DNA of 64,000 bases from Acidobacteriota bacterium (GCA_022562055.1 JADFQA010000014.1:1-64000), one strand, 5' to 3'. Shown: positions 39,852 to 51,596, numbered from the stretch's first letter. Numbers and translations are program-made. Notes: generated by a model from the letters alone, not told the origin.

Positions 39852-42284
39852 CTACTCGTCCTCATCATCTCTAGGGACAAGGGCAACAGCCGTGAGTTCA
39901 GCACCTTCGGCGAGGTCCATCACCTTCACGCCGGTCGAATCGCGCCGTTGTCGTGAGATAGCGTCGACAGATTGGCGGATGACAATTCCATCGGACGAAG
40001 TTATAAAAATCTCGTCTCCAGGCGAGACCGCCCTTGCGGCAACCATGAGACCCCGAGTTCGGGTGAGCTTCATGGCCTTTACCCCCATGCCGCCCCTCTT
40101 CTGCTTGGGGAACTCTGTCATTCTTATTCGTTTTCCGTACCCGCCCGAGGTGAGCATCACAATATCGTTGCTGTCATCGACGCTTGCCGCGGCAACCACT
40201 TCGTCACCATCTTTCAGCCGGATGCCACGCACTCCCTGCGTGTCACGACCCATCGGCCGGGCATCAGATTCGGCGAATCGGATCCCTTGGCCATTCTTGG
40301 TGAACATCACAAGATCGTTGTTGCCTGTGGTAGCCCGCACCGCGACAACTTCGTCGCCGTCCTGGAGACGGATGGCGTTGAGCACTGAGTTGCGGGAGTT
40401 GTACTCCTTGAACGCCGTCTTTTTTACCTGACCGAGCTTTGTAAAGGCGACCAGATACCTGAAACTCTCGTAGTCCCTGGTGTCGATGATCGCCTCGATT
40501 ACCTCATCCGGTTCCAGCGCGAGCACCGACTGGACGAGCACACCCTTGGCGGTGCGTTCTTTACGGGGGATCTCGTGAGCCCTAATGCGGTACACCTTGC
40601 CTCGGTTCGTAAAGAACAACAGGAAAGCGTGTGCCGAGGTGTGGAGAAGCTGAGCAATGACGTCGTCCTCGCGAATGTTGGCACCCTTCACGCCGCGGCC
40701 GCCGCGGCCTTGAGTTCTATAGGTGCTGGCGAGCACCGACTTGACGTAACCGTTTGCCGTTATCGATACAACGATTTCCTCATCTGCAATCAGATCTTCG
40801 AGTGACATGTCTCCGGTGTCGGGGATGATCCTGCTGCGACGGGCATCGCCAAACTTGTCACGGATGGCCCTGAGTTCTTCGGCAACGATCTCGCGACGCA
40901 GTGTCTCGGAGTCCAACACCGATCTCAGCTCAGCTATCAGTGCTTGTAGTTCGTTCCATTCCTCGCGTAACTTGTCAGTCTCGAGTGCTGTAAGACGGCG
41001 GAGCGGCATGTCGAGAATGTGGTTCGACTGAATCAGCGACAGCTCGAAACGCTCCATCAACCCTTCGCGGGCGGCGTCAACGTCAGCCGACTGGCGGATG
41101 ATCTTCACGACCTCGTCGATGTTGTCGAGAGCAATGAGCAGCCCCTCAACAATGTGTGCCCTGTCCTCGGCCTTGCGGAGCCGGAACGCCGCACGGCGTT
41201 CAACAACTTCAAGCTGATGATCCACATAGTGATGGATCATCTCTGCAATGCCCATGGTGCGTGGGACACCATCTACCAGCGCAATAGCGTTCACAGCAAA
41301 CGTGTCTTCAAGCTGGGTGTGTTTGAACAAAAGGTTGAGTTCGACCTGGGGGCGGGCGTCGCGTTTGAGCTCGATGACGAGTCTGGTTTCTTTGCCTGAT
41401 TCGTCGCGAAGGTCAGCAACACCGGTGATCACCTTGTTGCGCACCAGTTCGGCGATTTTCGCCATGATCCGGTCGCGGGACACCTGATACGGGATCTCGG
41501 TGACAACAATTGCGGTGCGGCCCTTGCGGATCTCGACGATCTCGGTGACGGACCGCATCCGAATCGATCCGCGCCCCGTCAACAACGCGTCTCGTACACC
41601 CTGGTTGCCGAGGATGTACGCCCCTGTCGGAAAGTCTGGACCCTTTACGAACTCCATCATGTCTTGCGAGGTCGCATCCGGATTGTCAATCGCGAGCAAC
41701 GTCGCATCACAGATTTCGTTGAGGTTGTGCGGCGGGATGTTGGTTGCCATTCCAACGGCGATACCCGTCGATCCGTTAACCAGCAAATTTGGGTAACGCG
41801 ATGGCATGACTGTCGGTTCCTGGCGTTCCCCTGAATAGTTGTCGACGAACTCGACCGTGTCCTCGTTGATGCCCTCTAGAAGATGCATTGCAAGCGGCGC
41901 CAATCGGGTCTCGGTGTAGCGCATTGCGGCGGGAGGATCGTCGACTGTGCCGAAGTTCCCCTGCGGTTGGACCAACGGGTAACGAGATGCAAAGTCTTGC
42001 CCGAGGCGGACCAGGGCATCGTAGATAGCGTCGTTCGAGTGCGGATGGAACCAGCCCATCACATCGCCAATGACGCGGGCACACTTCCTGAATGGTGTTC
42101 CCGGTCGGATGCCGGCATCGTACATTGCGAACAAGATACGTCGGTGGACGGGTTTCAGACCGTCGCGCACATCAGGCAGTGCACGCGACACAATGACAGA
42201 CATAGCGTATTCGAGAAACGAGTCGCGCATCTCCTTGCGGATGTCGATCGGAATGATTCTTTCAGAGGTAGCTTCTTCAGGCAT
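39852..42284 (-). CDS. gyrA: DNA gyrase subunit A
   Basis: 810 residues. Catalytic Tyr123 lies in AAMRYTETRLAP; the N-terminal winged helix includes GLKPVHRRILFAM, and the C-terminus carries gyrase beta-pinwheel repeats with a GyrA box-like QGRGGRGVKG. The quinolone-resistance region reads GWFHPHSNDAIYDALV, where most bacteria have HPHGD followed by S or A. The gene lies 18 bases after gyrB, forming one operon. Confidence 0.97.
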   Translation of the reverse strand: MPEEATSERIIPIDIRKEMRDSFLEYAMSVIVSRALPDVRDGLKPVHRRILFAMYDAGIRPGTPFRKCARVIGDVMGWFHPHSNDAIYDALVRLGQDFASRYPLVQPQGNFGTVDDPPAAMRYTETRLAPLAMHLLEGINEDTVEFVDNYSGERQEPTVMPSRYPNLLVNGSTGIAVGMATNIPPHNLNEICDATLLAIDNPDATSQDMMEFVKGPDFPTGAYILGNQGVRDALLTGRGSIRMRSVTEIVEIRKGRTAIVVTEIPYQVSRDRIMAKIAELVRNKVITGVADLRDESGKETRLVIELKRDARPQVELNLLFKHTQLEDTFAVNAIALVDGVPRTMGIAEMIHHYVDHQLEVVERRAAFRLRKAEDRAHIVEGLLIALDNIDEVVKIIRQSADVDAAREGLMERFELSLIQSNHILDMPLRRLTALETDKLREEWNELQALIAELRSVLDSETLRREIVAEELRAIRDKFGDARRSRIIPDTGDMSLEDLIADEEIVVSITANGYVKSVLASTYRTQGRGGRGVKGANIREDDVIAQLLHTSAHAFLLFFTNRGKVYRIRAHEIPRKERTAKGVLVQSVLALEPDEVIEAIIDTRDYESFRYLVAFTKLGQVKKTAFKEYNSRNSVLNAIRLQDGDEVVAVRATTGNNDLVMFTKNGQGIRFAESDARPMGRDTQGVRGIRLKDGDEVVAAASVDDSNDIVMLTSGGYGKRIRMTEFPKQKRGGMGVKAMKLTRTRGLMVAARAVSPGDEIFITSSDGIVIRQSVDAISRQRRDSTGVKVMDLAEGAELTAVALVPRDDEDE

Positions 42285-42302
42285 GGTGTGTGAGCCTCCG
42301 CC

Positions 42303-44273
<1,971 letters not shown>

Positions 44274-44357
44274 TCACTATTGTGATTATACCCGAAAACC
44301 TCAATAAGCATGCATCCTGAGGGACTTTCAATCGTGGTTGGCGCCATCTGTTTCACC

Positions 44358-44678
44358 CTATGATCGGCGCTGCACACGAAGGCGAATCTTGACGAACGGG
44401 AGCGCCCCGAGAGCTGCCTCTAGGTCGTGCAGAAGCGATGTCGACTCGTACCTCAGCAGTGAGGCAACCGATCCGTCGGCGACCTCGATGATGAGGGTGT
44501 CGTGGTCGATTCGGACAGGCTCAGAGCGCCCCGCCCACGACGGCCCGGCAACGTCGCTCCACGAACTCTTGAGGTTTATCAACAGCCCTGCGGAAGACCC
44601 CGCGATTCGTGCGATCAGTCCATCGAGTACGTCGGCAACGTTGGTCAGCTCTCGCTTGTTCTGGTCGTGCAAGTACAT
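44358..44678 (-). CDS. DciA-like DUF721 protein
   Basis: 106 residues from ATG 44678, two bases after the recF stop; an alternative ATG at 44711 would overlap recF by 31 bases. DUF721 is shown by ADVLDGLIARI near the start, WSDVAGPSWAGRSEPVRI and TLIIEVADGSVASLLRYES. DciA loads the replicative helicase in bacteria lacking DnaC/DnaI, and in actinobacteria the gene lies between recF and gyrB, as here. The gap to gyrB is 129 bases. Confidence 0.85.
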   Translation of the reverse strand: MYLHDQNKRELTNVADVLDGLIARIAGSSAGLLINLKSSWSDVAGPSWAGRSEPVRIDHDTLIIEVADGSVASLLRYESTSLLHDLEAALGALPFVKIRLRVQRRS

Positions 44679-44680
44679 GA

Positions 44681-45778
44681 TTAGGTCACAGTCCCTTCTG
44701 AAACCGTCCAACGCCGACCTCCTGTTGGAACCTCATCCTCGCGAGCACTTGTGACAAAAACCTGACCTCGCGGCAACAATTTCATGACGCCCTGTGCACG
44801 ATCAACATCAAGTTCAGAAAATACATCGTCGAGAAGAAGCACCGGTGGCTGCCCGAACCTCTCTTCGAGAAGATCGTAAGCAGCCAACCTCAGGCTCAGC
44901 GCGACCGATCTCTGCTCACCCTGACTTGCCTGATTTCTCGTTGTTCGGTCATCAAGAAGAAACGTCGGTTCATCACGGTGCGGTCCCACGCTGGTGACCC
45001 GCATATCCATGTCGCGCTCTCGTCTTGCCAACAACGCATCTCGCAACATCATCGCCACTTCTTCTTGCGGTGTGTTCGGCGTGCAACCCGTCGCCCACGA
45101 AGAGTCGTAGCGCCACCCCAATACAGCGTCTGCAGAGCTCACCGTCGCATACGACTTTCGCAGGGGCCCACCCATCAAAGTCAGAAGCCGCAATCTGTGG
45201 AGCAGCACCCGCGCCCCCGCCAAACAAAACCGCTCATCCCACACGTCGAGAGTCAACAGGTCAGTCGCTCTACCCCCTTGTTTCAGCAGTGTGTTTCGCT
45301 GTCTGAGGGTGCGACGAAACTCATCGATGTCTGCTGCTGTCGTCGGTGTGAGTTGACTCGCGAGGTCGTCAACAAGATCTCTCCTCGCGGCAGGGCCACC
45401 CTTGACCATCGCTAAATCGTCGGGGAGGAAAGCGACGACAGGAAACTCCGCAGCCAGCACCGTGGATCGCGCCGGACGTTTGCTGTTGAACAAGACTCGA
45501 CGGCGACCATTTCGCGGAATCTCTATTTCGATACGCCCTTCGCCAGTAGGTCTGCCAATAGCGAGACGGATCACGGCAAGGTCGGCGTTCGTATCGATGA
45601 GAGAGTCATCAGGAGCATTGCGAAACGACCGCAGGGTCGAACCATAGGCAATCGCCTCGAGGACGTTGGTTTTACCGGATCCGTTCGGCCCAACGAGGAT
45701 GTTTATACCCTCTTCCGGTACAAAATCGAGAGAGGTGTAGTTACGAAAGCCAGAAAGTGTAAGCCACGCAACATGCAT
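44681..45778 (-). CDS. recF: DNA replication and repair protein RecF
   Basis: 365 residues, SMC-like ATPase. Walker A GPNGSGKTNVLEAI, signature QASQGEQRSVALSLRLA and Walker B VLLLDDVFSELD are intact. RecF helps load RecA at gaps behind blocked replication forks. It is preceded by dnaN (11-base gap) and followed by DUF721 in the standard order. Confidence 0.95.
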   Translation of the reverse strand: MHVAWLTLSGFRNYTSLDFVPEEGINILVGPNGSGKTNVLEAIAYGSTLRSFRNAPDDSLIDTNADLAVIRLAIGRPTGEGRIEIEIPRNGRRRVLFNSKRPARSTVLAAEFPVVAFLPDDLAMVKGGPAARRDLVDDLASQLTPTTAADIDEFRRTLRQRNTLLKQGGRATDLLTLDVWDERFCLAGARVLLHRLRLLTLMGGPLRKSYATVSSADAVLGWRYDSSWATGCTPNTPQEEVAMMLRDALLARRERDMDMRVTSVGPHRDEPTFLLDDRTTRNQASQGEQRSVALSLRLAAYDLLEERFGQPPVLLLDDVFSELDVDRAQGVMKLLPRGQVFVTSAREDEVPTGGRRWTVSEGTVT

Positions 45779-45789
45779 GCAAGATCGAG

Positions 45790-46869
45790 TTACAGACGGA
45801 CCGGCATGAGGAGATAGCGGAAGTTCTCCTCACCCTGACCATGCATAAGGCCGGGCTTGAGAGGATCCGACGTGTCGAGCACCACCTTGTCGGAAGTGAT
45901 CGCCTTCACACCGTCCATGAGATAACGCGTGTTGAACGCAATCGTCATCTCCTCACCGGTGTAGTCACCGTCAATGTGCTCCGTCTCTTCACCTACTTCT
46001 TGGCGGGTGACCAACAACTCAACACCTCCGCTGTGGAGATGGAAACGGATTGGGATGTGATCCTCGGCCACGAGCGATGCCCTATTGACAGCATCAACGA
46101 GGCTCGAACGGTCGATGATCAAACGAGACGGATAGCTGTCGGGTATGAGTTGACGGTAGTTCGGAAAGGTTGCTTCGATGATACGAACAGTGAGCGATCC
46201 GCGGCGCGTGGTAAACGTTGCATCTCGATCTGTGATCGACACCTGCATTGATTCGTCGGCGATAGAACGATCGAGTTCGCGCAATGCTCGATAAGGTACG
46301 AGAGCCGTTGTGGGGCCTTCCATTCCTGGAAGATCACACACCGCAAGCCGGTAGGAGTCTGTCGCAACAAGTCGAAGTCCGTGATCAGTTTTTTCGAAGA
46401 GAACGCCCGTCAGCGTGGGACGCGCCTCGTCAGTCGATGCCGCGATACCAACTTGAGCAAGTGCTTTGATAAACACCTTCGAGTCGACGGAAAACCCGTC
46501 GCTTGTCTCGGAAATTGCCAACACTGGAAAATCGCCGACAGTCATTTCCCGGAGCCTGAATCGAGGGCCGTTTCCGGTGATCTCAACTTCCCCGTCGGCC
46601 GCGGTCAACGCCACCGCACCATCTGGTAGGCGTTTAACGGCGTCCGCAGCCAACTTGGCCGGAATCACGGTTTTTCCCTCTTCAAGCACTTCGACCTTGA
46701 GGGTTGTGCGGATCGTAATTTCGGTGTCCGTGCCAGTAACGCGGAGCTCGTCTCCAACTACTTCACACAGCAGTCCTTGAAGTATCGGGAGAGGAGATCG
46801 GCTACTCACCGCTCGTGCGGCGCGTGCCAACACATCAGCGAGATCATCTCGTTCAGCTCTTATACGCAC
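45790..46869 (-). CDS. dnaN: DNA polymerase III beta subunit (sliding clamp)
   Basis: 359 residues from GTG 46869, with AGGTGA upstream. Three topologically similar domains; recognisable segments are SRSPLPILQGLLCEVVGDELRVTGTD (split over strands), LTGVLFE, LVATDSYRLAVC and the C-terminal YLLMPVRL. The dimer encircles DNA and holds polymerases. Directly downstream of the dnaA-oriC region. Confidence 0.95.
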   Translation of the reverse strand: MRIRAERDDLADVLARAARAVSSRSPLPILQGLLCEVVGDELRVTGTDTEITIRTTLKVEVLEEGKTVIPAKLAADAVKRLPDGAVALTAADGEVEITGNGPRFRLREMTVGDFPVLAISETSDGFSVDSKVFIKALAQVGIAASTDEARPTLTGVLFEKTDHGLRLVATDSYRLAVCDLPGMEGPTTALVPYRALRELDRSIADESMQVSITDRDATFTTRRGSLTVRIIEATFPNYRQLIPDSYPSRLIIDRSSLVDAVNRASLVAEDHIPIRFHLHSGGVELLVTRQEVGEETEHIDGDYTGEEMTIAFNTRYLMDGVKAITSDKVVLDTSDPLKPGLMHGQGEENFRYLLMPVRL

Positions 46870-47056
46870 AGTGGTTCACCTGCTATTGATGTAGAGAATT
46901 ATCTAAGTTAGTAGTTGTAGTAGTAGGCCCTGTGGATTGTGGGTAACTCCACAAAAGTGCTGGTAGGACCCGGTTTTGTTGTAAACAGGCTGCTGTGGTC
47001 AAACCGATGTTGTCCACGAGACGTCGTATCGGCGTCGTATTGGTTGTGGACAACAT
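46870..47056. other. oriC: Probable oriC between dnaA and dnaN, with a DnaA-trio element
   Basis: Six consecutive trios TAG TAG TTG TAG TAG TAG occupy 46909-46926, next to an AT-rich stretch (46886-46911). GCCC separates them from overlapping reverse-strand DnaA-box-like sites TGTGGATTG (46931-46939) and TGTGGGTAA (46938-46946). Further sites are TTGTCCACG at 47010-47018 and TGTGGACAA at 47045-47053. The order trio, GC spacer, tandem boxes matches the basal unwinding system described in Bacillus. This is stronger origin evidence than the dnaA-rpmH side. Confidence 0.8.
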
Positions 47057-48448
47057 CTAACTTTTCCTCAGCTTGTGGGACAACGTCGTGATCTCATCAA
47101 ACACCATTTTATCGCTGAGCATAAGAGTCTTGACACGTTGCACAGCGTGGATGACTGTGGTGTGATCGCGTCCTCTAAACGCCTTTCCTATCTTGGGGAG
47201 CGACAGATCCGTCAGGTCACGACACAAATACATCGCAATCTGGCGCGACAGGGCGAGCGGTTGTTTGCGCGAAGGGCCGATCATTTCAAGAACGGACACA
47301 CCAAAGTAGTCACTCACCAACTTGATGATTGTTTCTGCAGTCAACGATCGGTTGGAATATTGAGGAGCGAGGTCACTCAAGACATCCTTCGCCATGTCTA
47401 GGGTGACAGTTTTCTTGGTGAGCGAGGCAAATGCGGCGACACGCGTTAAAGCACCTTCGAGTTCTCTGATGTTGTCGAGTACGTTCTCCGCGATGAAGTT
47501 GAGGACATCCATAGGTATAGGGACGGGTGCCAGTTCGACGTTTTTCCGTAAGATTGCAAGCCGTGTCTCAACATCCGGCGGTTGAATGTCGGTCAGAAGG
47601 CCCCATTCAAACCGCGACCGCAGACGCGCTTCGAGAGAGTCAAGGTTCTTCGGATGCCGATCCGAGCTGATGACCATCTGTTTTCCGGCTTCGTACAGAG
47701 AATTGAACGTGTGAAAGAACTCTTCGAGGATCTGTTCCTTGCCTTCGAAAAACTGGACGTCGTCGAGCAACAGAACGTCGGTGGTGCGATATCGTGCCTT
47801 GAATTCACCCATTTGCTTACGGCGGATTCCGTGGATGAACTCGTTAAAGAACTGTTCCGAAGTGACGTACCGAATCACTGCAGTGGTGTCGAGCTCTCGG
47901 CAGTGCTGTCCAACGGCGTGCAGGAGGTGAGTTTTTCCTAACCCTGCCGGGCCGTAAATGAATAGTGGGTTGTACTGTTTTCCGGGTTCTTCGGCCACGG
48001 CCATCGCTGCTGCGTGGGCGAAACGGTTCGACTGTCCAACAACAAAGTTATCGAAATTGTACCTCGGGATAAGCCGCGTATCGGTCCTACGAATCTCAGG
48101 TTTAGCGACAACGTGACGAGTGTTCACGACCGGGGAAACGGGGACTTTGGCGGAGTCGACAGGGTCGGCACCAACCGGTGCCGGACTTCCGGCGTCGTCC
48201 GTAGCGAACGTTTCAACCACAACACTTGTCGTTTCATACGCAGCCGCCGCCGCAGCTGCAATAATGTCGAGGTAGCGGTCTCGCACCCAGTGCGCATGAA
48301 ACTCGGTCGGGGCGGTGAGTCGGAGGACTTCTCCCTCTACGTGGGCATCGAGAGGTTCTATCCAGGTCTGGCGAGCAGTGTCAGGTATTGATCGTGCGAC
48401 CTGATGTTGAAAGGCGTCCCATCGGGAGGTGGATTGTTCTATCTCCAC
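47057..48448 (-). CDS. dnaA: Chromosomal replication initiator DnaA
   Basis: About 463 residues from GTG 48448, which has GAGGGAG upstream. GTG 48487 is an alternative, and the open frame continues further up without homology. Domain I is STSRWDAFQHQVARSI, then an Ala/Val-rich linker. The AAA+ domain has FIYGPAGLGKTHLLHAVG (Walker A), VLLLDDVQFFEGKEQILEEF (Walker B) and the arginine-finger region. Domain IV has the DnaA-box-binding CRDLTDLSLPKIGKAF then GRDHTTVIHAVQRV. It binds the boxes on both flanks and opens oriC. Confidence 0.95.
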   Translation of the reverse strand: MEIEQSTSRWDAFQHQVARSIPDTARQTWIEPLDAHVEGEVLRLTAPTEFHAHWVRDRYLDIIAAAAAAAYETTSVVVETFATDDAGSPAPVGADPVDSAKVPVSPVVNTRHVVAKPEIRRTDTRLIPRYNFDNFVVGQSNRFAHAAAMAVAEEPGKQYNPLFIYGPAGLGKTHLLHAVGQHCRELDTTAVIRYVTSEQFFNEFIHGIRRKQMGEFKARYRTTDVLLLDDVQFFEGKEQILEEFFHTFNSLYEAGKQMVISSDRHPKNLDSLEARLRSRFEWGLLTDIQPPDVETRLAILRKNVELAPVPIPMDVLNFIAENVLDNIRELEGALTRVAAFASLTKKTVTLDMAKDVLSDLAPQYSNRSLTAETIIKLVSDYFGVSVLEMIGPSRKQPLALSRQIAMYLCRDLTDLSLPKIGKAFRGRDHTTVIHAVQRVKTLMLSDKMVFDEITTLSHKLRKS

Positions 48449-48993
48449 GTCTGCTCGTGCTCCCTCAAAGAGTTGTTGGCTCGACACTATGTTTGTCCAC
48501 ACCACTATCCACAGGTGTGGAGAACACACGCGACCCCTCGAGGCAAACCTCGTATCAACCAGGTAGGAAATCGTCCGGATGGGACCGCTTCTGTGGCGGC
48601 GAGTATATGGCAGCAGATCGCTCGGGATCAAGAACGATAAATTCGTCGCTATCCACATTTCGCCACTAGATAGTGATTCCTGAAAACCCCTTGTTTCACA
48701 GGGGATTTTGGGCTGTTTCGCGGGCTGCAGCGAGCTGGCGACGGGCGAAGTCGCTGGATTCGAGTCAAAGCAATATTTCGCGAGTGCTTACGAGATTTCG
48801 CGTTCTGACAGATTTCAGGTCTGTTCGGCTAGCAGCGGTCTCGCGATCGTAGGTGTCTGGGTGCGTACCGCCGCCGGTCGCGCATTCCAGCTGGGCTACA
48901 CCGGGCGGTCGTGCGTGTGTGTCTTTGACACTAAGCGGAGCCATCCGTAACCTACCTGCCCAGACCGCGATTCCCTTTTTTGGAAGTCCTCTC
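48449..48993. promoter_or_regulatory. dnaA-rpmH divergent spacer with DnaA boxes
   Basis: This 545-base spacer has no convincing gene. DnaA-box-like sites are TTGTCCACA at 48493-48501 and CTATCCACA at 48505-48513 and 48649-48657, close enough to dnaA to autoregulate it. A small hairpin CCCCT/AGGGG flanked by A and T runs lies at 48684-48708. The rpmH promoter should be in the right half; no clear -35/-10 pair is named. Confidence 0.6.
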
Positions 48994-49128
48994 ATGAAAC
49001 GTACATACCAACCAAACGTGCGCCGTCGTAAGCGCAAGCACGGGTTTCGCTCCCGTATGCGTGACCGATCCGGCCGCGCGCTCATCAAGCGCCGCCGTGA
49101 AAAAGGCCGTAGCCGGCTCACCGCCTAA
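48994..49128 (+). CDS. rpmH: 50S ribosomal protein L34
   Basis: 44 residues, [20 protein letters not shown] and continuing [19 protein letters not shown], the invariant L34 sequence. It is part of the large ribosomal subunit. The start is fixed by the family. First gene of the rpmH-rnpA-yidD-yidC-jag operon. Confidence 0.98.
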   Translation: MKRTYQPNVRRRKRKHGFRSRMRDRSGRALIKRRREKGRSRLTA

Positions 49129-49471
49129 AAGGCGACCGTACTCCTCGTTGCGTGGCCGCACGGCTTTTCGCCACGTATATAGGACGGGTCAAAGACGGCG
49201 GGTCGAAGGTATAACCGTTATTCGTGCAACAGGGCTACGAGGCCAACCCCAGGTTGGCATTGTGGCTGGACGCCGTACGGGAAACGCTGTCGCTCGGAAC
49301 AGAGCGAAGCGGCGCATTCGTGCTGCCCTCTGCTTTGTTCCGTTGCGAGACGACGCGAGTTATATCGTGCTCGCCGGCACGGAAGTGCTGACGGCGCCCT
49401 TTGACCGTCTCGTAAATTGGCTATGCGCCGCGAGCGGGTTCTCCCGCGACCAGCGCGAGGAGGAACGATGA
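49097..49471 (+). CDS. rnpA: Ribonuclease P protein component
   Basis: The conserved body is [39 protein letters not shown] (RNR motif region) and IRAALCF. GTG 49097 is the most plausible start and makes rnpA overlap the end of rpmH by 32 bases; TTG 49148 would give a shorter protein without overlap, and the open frame continues up to 49061. RnpA assists the RNase P RNA in removing tRNA leaders. Its stop overlaps the yidD ATG. Confidence 0.88.
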   Translation: MKKAVAGSPPKRRPYSSLRGRTAFRHVYRTGQRRRVEGITVIRATGLRGQPQVGIVAGRRTGNAVARNRAKRRIRAALCFVPLRDDASYIVLAGTEVLTAPFDRLVNWLCAASGFSRDQREEER

Positions 49472-49773
49472 ACGAGCAGAGCACGCAGCCGGGTTTTGGG
49501 ACGCGGGTGTTGATGCGCGCCATTCGAAGGTACCAACGCCTCGTTTCGCCGTACCTTGGCAAGAATTGTCGGTACTACCCAACCTGCTCGTCATATACCC
49601 TTGAGGCCCTTGAGACCCACGGGTTTTGGCGGGGCTCGTGGCTTGGAACGCGGCGTGTTGGCCGTTGTCACCCGTTTCACAGTGGTGGTTTTGACCCTGT
49701 GCCGGAAGCCTCGGGAACGGGCGACATGACCGTACTCGGCACCCTGGAAATCCCGAAGGAACCTAACCTGTGA
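49468..49773 (+). CDS. yidD: Membrane protein insertion efficiency factor YidD
   Basis: 101 residues from ATG 49468, overlapping rnpA (ATGA). Conserved core: [24 protein letters not shown], then [20 protein letters not shown] and [13 protein letters not shown], with the cysteines typical of the family. It is thought to aid YidC-dependent membrane insertion. Confidence 0.95.
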   Translation: MNEQSTQPGFGTRVLMRAIRRYQRLVSPYLGKNCRYYPTCSSYTLEALETHGFWRGSWLGTRRVGRCHPFHSGGFDPVPEASGTGDMTVLGTLEIPKEPNL

Positions 49774-50645
49774 ACCCGTTCACCATACTCGCCCCCCCGA
49801 TGGGGAAGGCACTCGAATTCTTCTACTCAGTCTTACCAGTTTATGGAATATCCATTATTTTGCTGACCCTGACCGTCAGTTTGTTGCTGTTCCCGATGAC
49901 GCTGAAGCAGACTCGTTCGATGAAAGCTATGCAGGAGATTCAGCCACAGGTCAAGAAGCTTCAGAAGGAACACAAAGGCAACCGCGAAGAGCTCAACAAG
50001 GCACTCATGGCGTTGTACCAGGAAAAGGGCGTGAACCCCGCAGCAGGCTGCTTGCCGCTTATTCTTCAGATGCCGGTGTGGTTCGCCCTCTTCAGGGTGC
50101 TTCGGGTGTCGGTTGTTGACGGCACGCTTGATCCGGACAACATCATCAGTCCCGCATCTGATCTCGGCCAGGCACTCATCGACGGGCGCACGCGGTTTCT
50201 CAGCATGGATCTTCTGATCACTCCGAGCAACGCACTCCAGGACACCTTTGTAACGTTCCTCCCCTATCTGTTACTGATGGCCGTCATTCTCGCTACCAGT
50301 TATTACCAGCAGTATCAGACGACGCGCACCAGGACCGACGCGCAGAAGCAGCAGCAGCAAGAGCAACCCCAGGGCATGCAGGTCATGATGAAGGTAATGC
50401 CTCTTATGATGGGCGTGTTCTCATTCAATTTTCCGGCCGGTCTCGGCATTTACTGGGCAGTGTCGAGTGCCTTCAGAATTGGTCAGCAGGCAATGATTCT
50501 GCGGATCGACGGTGACCCCCGGGAGGCGGAGAAGTTGGCGAAGTCCAAGAAGGACGAAACCGAGAAGGAAGCTCCGAAGTCCAAGAATCCGGGTCCATCG
50601 CCGAATACCAGCAAGAAGCGCTCCAAGAAGCGCAGAAAGAAGTAG
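49770..50645 (+). CDS. yidC: Membrane protein insertase YidC
   Basis: 291 residues, GTG start overlapping the yidD stop (GTGA). Oxa1 core: [60 protein letters not shown] and [19 protein letters not shown]. The C-terminus is a strongly basic, Lys-rich tail, which can bind ribosomes. There is no large extracytoplasmic domain, as usual for Gram-positive types. Confidence 0.95.
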   Translation: MNPFTILAPPMGKALEFFYSVLPVYGISIILLTLTVSLLLFPMTLKQTRSMKAMQEIQPQVKKLQKEHKGNREELNKALMALYQEKGVNPAAGCLPLILQMPVWFALFRVLRVSVVDGTLDPDNIISPASDLGQALIDGRTRFLSMDLLITPSNALQDTFVTFLPYLLLMAVILATSYYQQYQTTRTRTDAQKQQQQEQPQGMQVMMKVMPLMMGVFSFNFPAGLGIYWAVSSAFRIGQQAMILRIDGDPREAEKLAKSKKDETEKEAPKSKNPGPSPNTSKKRSKKRRKK

Positions 50646-50651
50646 TCCTCA

Positions 50652-51560
50652 ATGGAGTGGATTGAAGTTGAAGCCGTCACGGTCGACGAGGCAATCAGCG
50701 AAGCGCTGAAGGAACTCGGGTTGTCCTCAGACGAGGAGGCCAAGATCGAAGTGTTGCGTGAGGGGAAAACGGGCTTCATCGGCATCGGTCGGCAGATGGC
50801 CGTTGTGAAAGTGAGCAAGGCTCCTCCCCAGAAGCGCCGTCGCGGTCGTCGTCGTGGGCGTGGCCGAGACGAAGCGGATGAAAGTAAGCGGGCGAGCACC
50901 GGTCGAGACCAACGAGAAGGCAAGGCGAGATCGACCGGTAGCACAAAAAAATCAAGCAATCGTAATCAGGGCGGTGCGAAGAACCGGCCAGACAGAGGGA
51001 AACGGCGCCCCGAGATGAATGACTCAGAGAAACAGCAGCGGACCGACGACGGACGTCAGTACAGCGACGGTGAGGGGGGCAGTACACATTCGAACGATGC
51101 CTCGAATCTAAGCGAGCAAACCGAAGTGGCGGCGGACTTTTTGCGCGGACTCCTCGACGCGTTTGGTCTCGAAGGAACTGTCGAGACCCGCACGGAAAAG
51201 GACATTCTGTACATCGACATCGAAGGTGATCAGACCGAAGCGTTAGTTGGCCCGCGGGGCACGGTGCTACAGGCGGTACACGAACTAACTCGGACCGTCG
51301 TGCAACGAAAAACGTACCGAGCGCCTCGCATTCGTCTCGATATAGCCGGCTACGCTGCTCGGCGCCGCAAGGCGTTGCAAATATACTCCAAGCAGCTCGC
51401 TGAGAAGGTCATATCTGAACACGAAGAGATCATGCTCGAACCCATGGCAGCTGTTGACCGCAAGGTGGTGCACGACGCCATCGGGGATATTGACGGCGTG
51501 CGTAGCTTTAGCGAGGGTCAGGAACCACACCGCTCCGTCGTGGTTGCTCTGGCGGAGTAG
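50652..51560 (+). CDS. jag: Jag/KhpB RNA-binding protein (Jag-N, KH, R3H)
   Basis: 302 residues. Jag-N domain (MEWIEVEAVTVDEAISEALK, FIGIGRQMAVVKV), then a long Arg/Lys/Asp/Ser-rich disordered linker (about 55-155). Next is a KH domain (TEALVGPRGTVLQAVHEL) and an R3H domain (about 220-302) with ARRRKALQIYSKQLAEKV. KhpB proteins bind RNA with KhpA and influence cell division and elongation. The linker is longer than in firmicutes. Confidence 0.92.
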   Translation: MEWIEVEAVTVDEAISEALKELGLSSDEEAKIEVLREGKTGFIGIGRQMAVVKVSKAPPQKRRRGRRRGRGRDEADESKRASTGRDQREGKARSTGSTKKSSNRNQGGAKNRPDRGKRRPEMNDSEKQQRTDDGRQYSDGEGGSTHSNDASNLSEQTEVAADFLRGLLDAFGLEGTVETRTEKDILYIDIEGDQTEALVGPRGTVLQAVHELTRTVVQRKTYRAPRIRLDIAGYAARRRKALQIYSKQLAEKVISEHEEIMLEPMAAVDRKVVHDAIGDIDGVRSFSEGQEPHRSVVVALAE

Positions 51561-51596
51561 GTTTAGTACTCGCAGACACACAAAGAAGATGTGGAT

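Noticed and set aside
48488-48658. Longer dnaA frame reaching 48658
   Set aside because: The extra N-terminal residues have no DnaA similarity and cover the DnaA boxes at 48493-48513 and 48649-48657.
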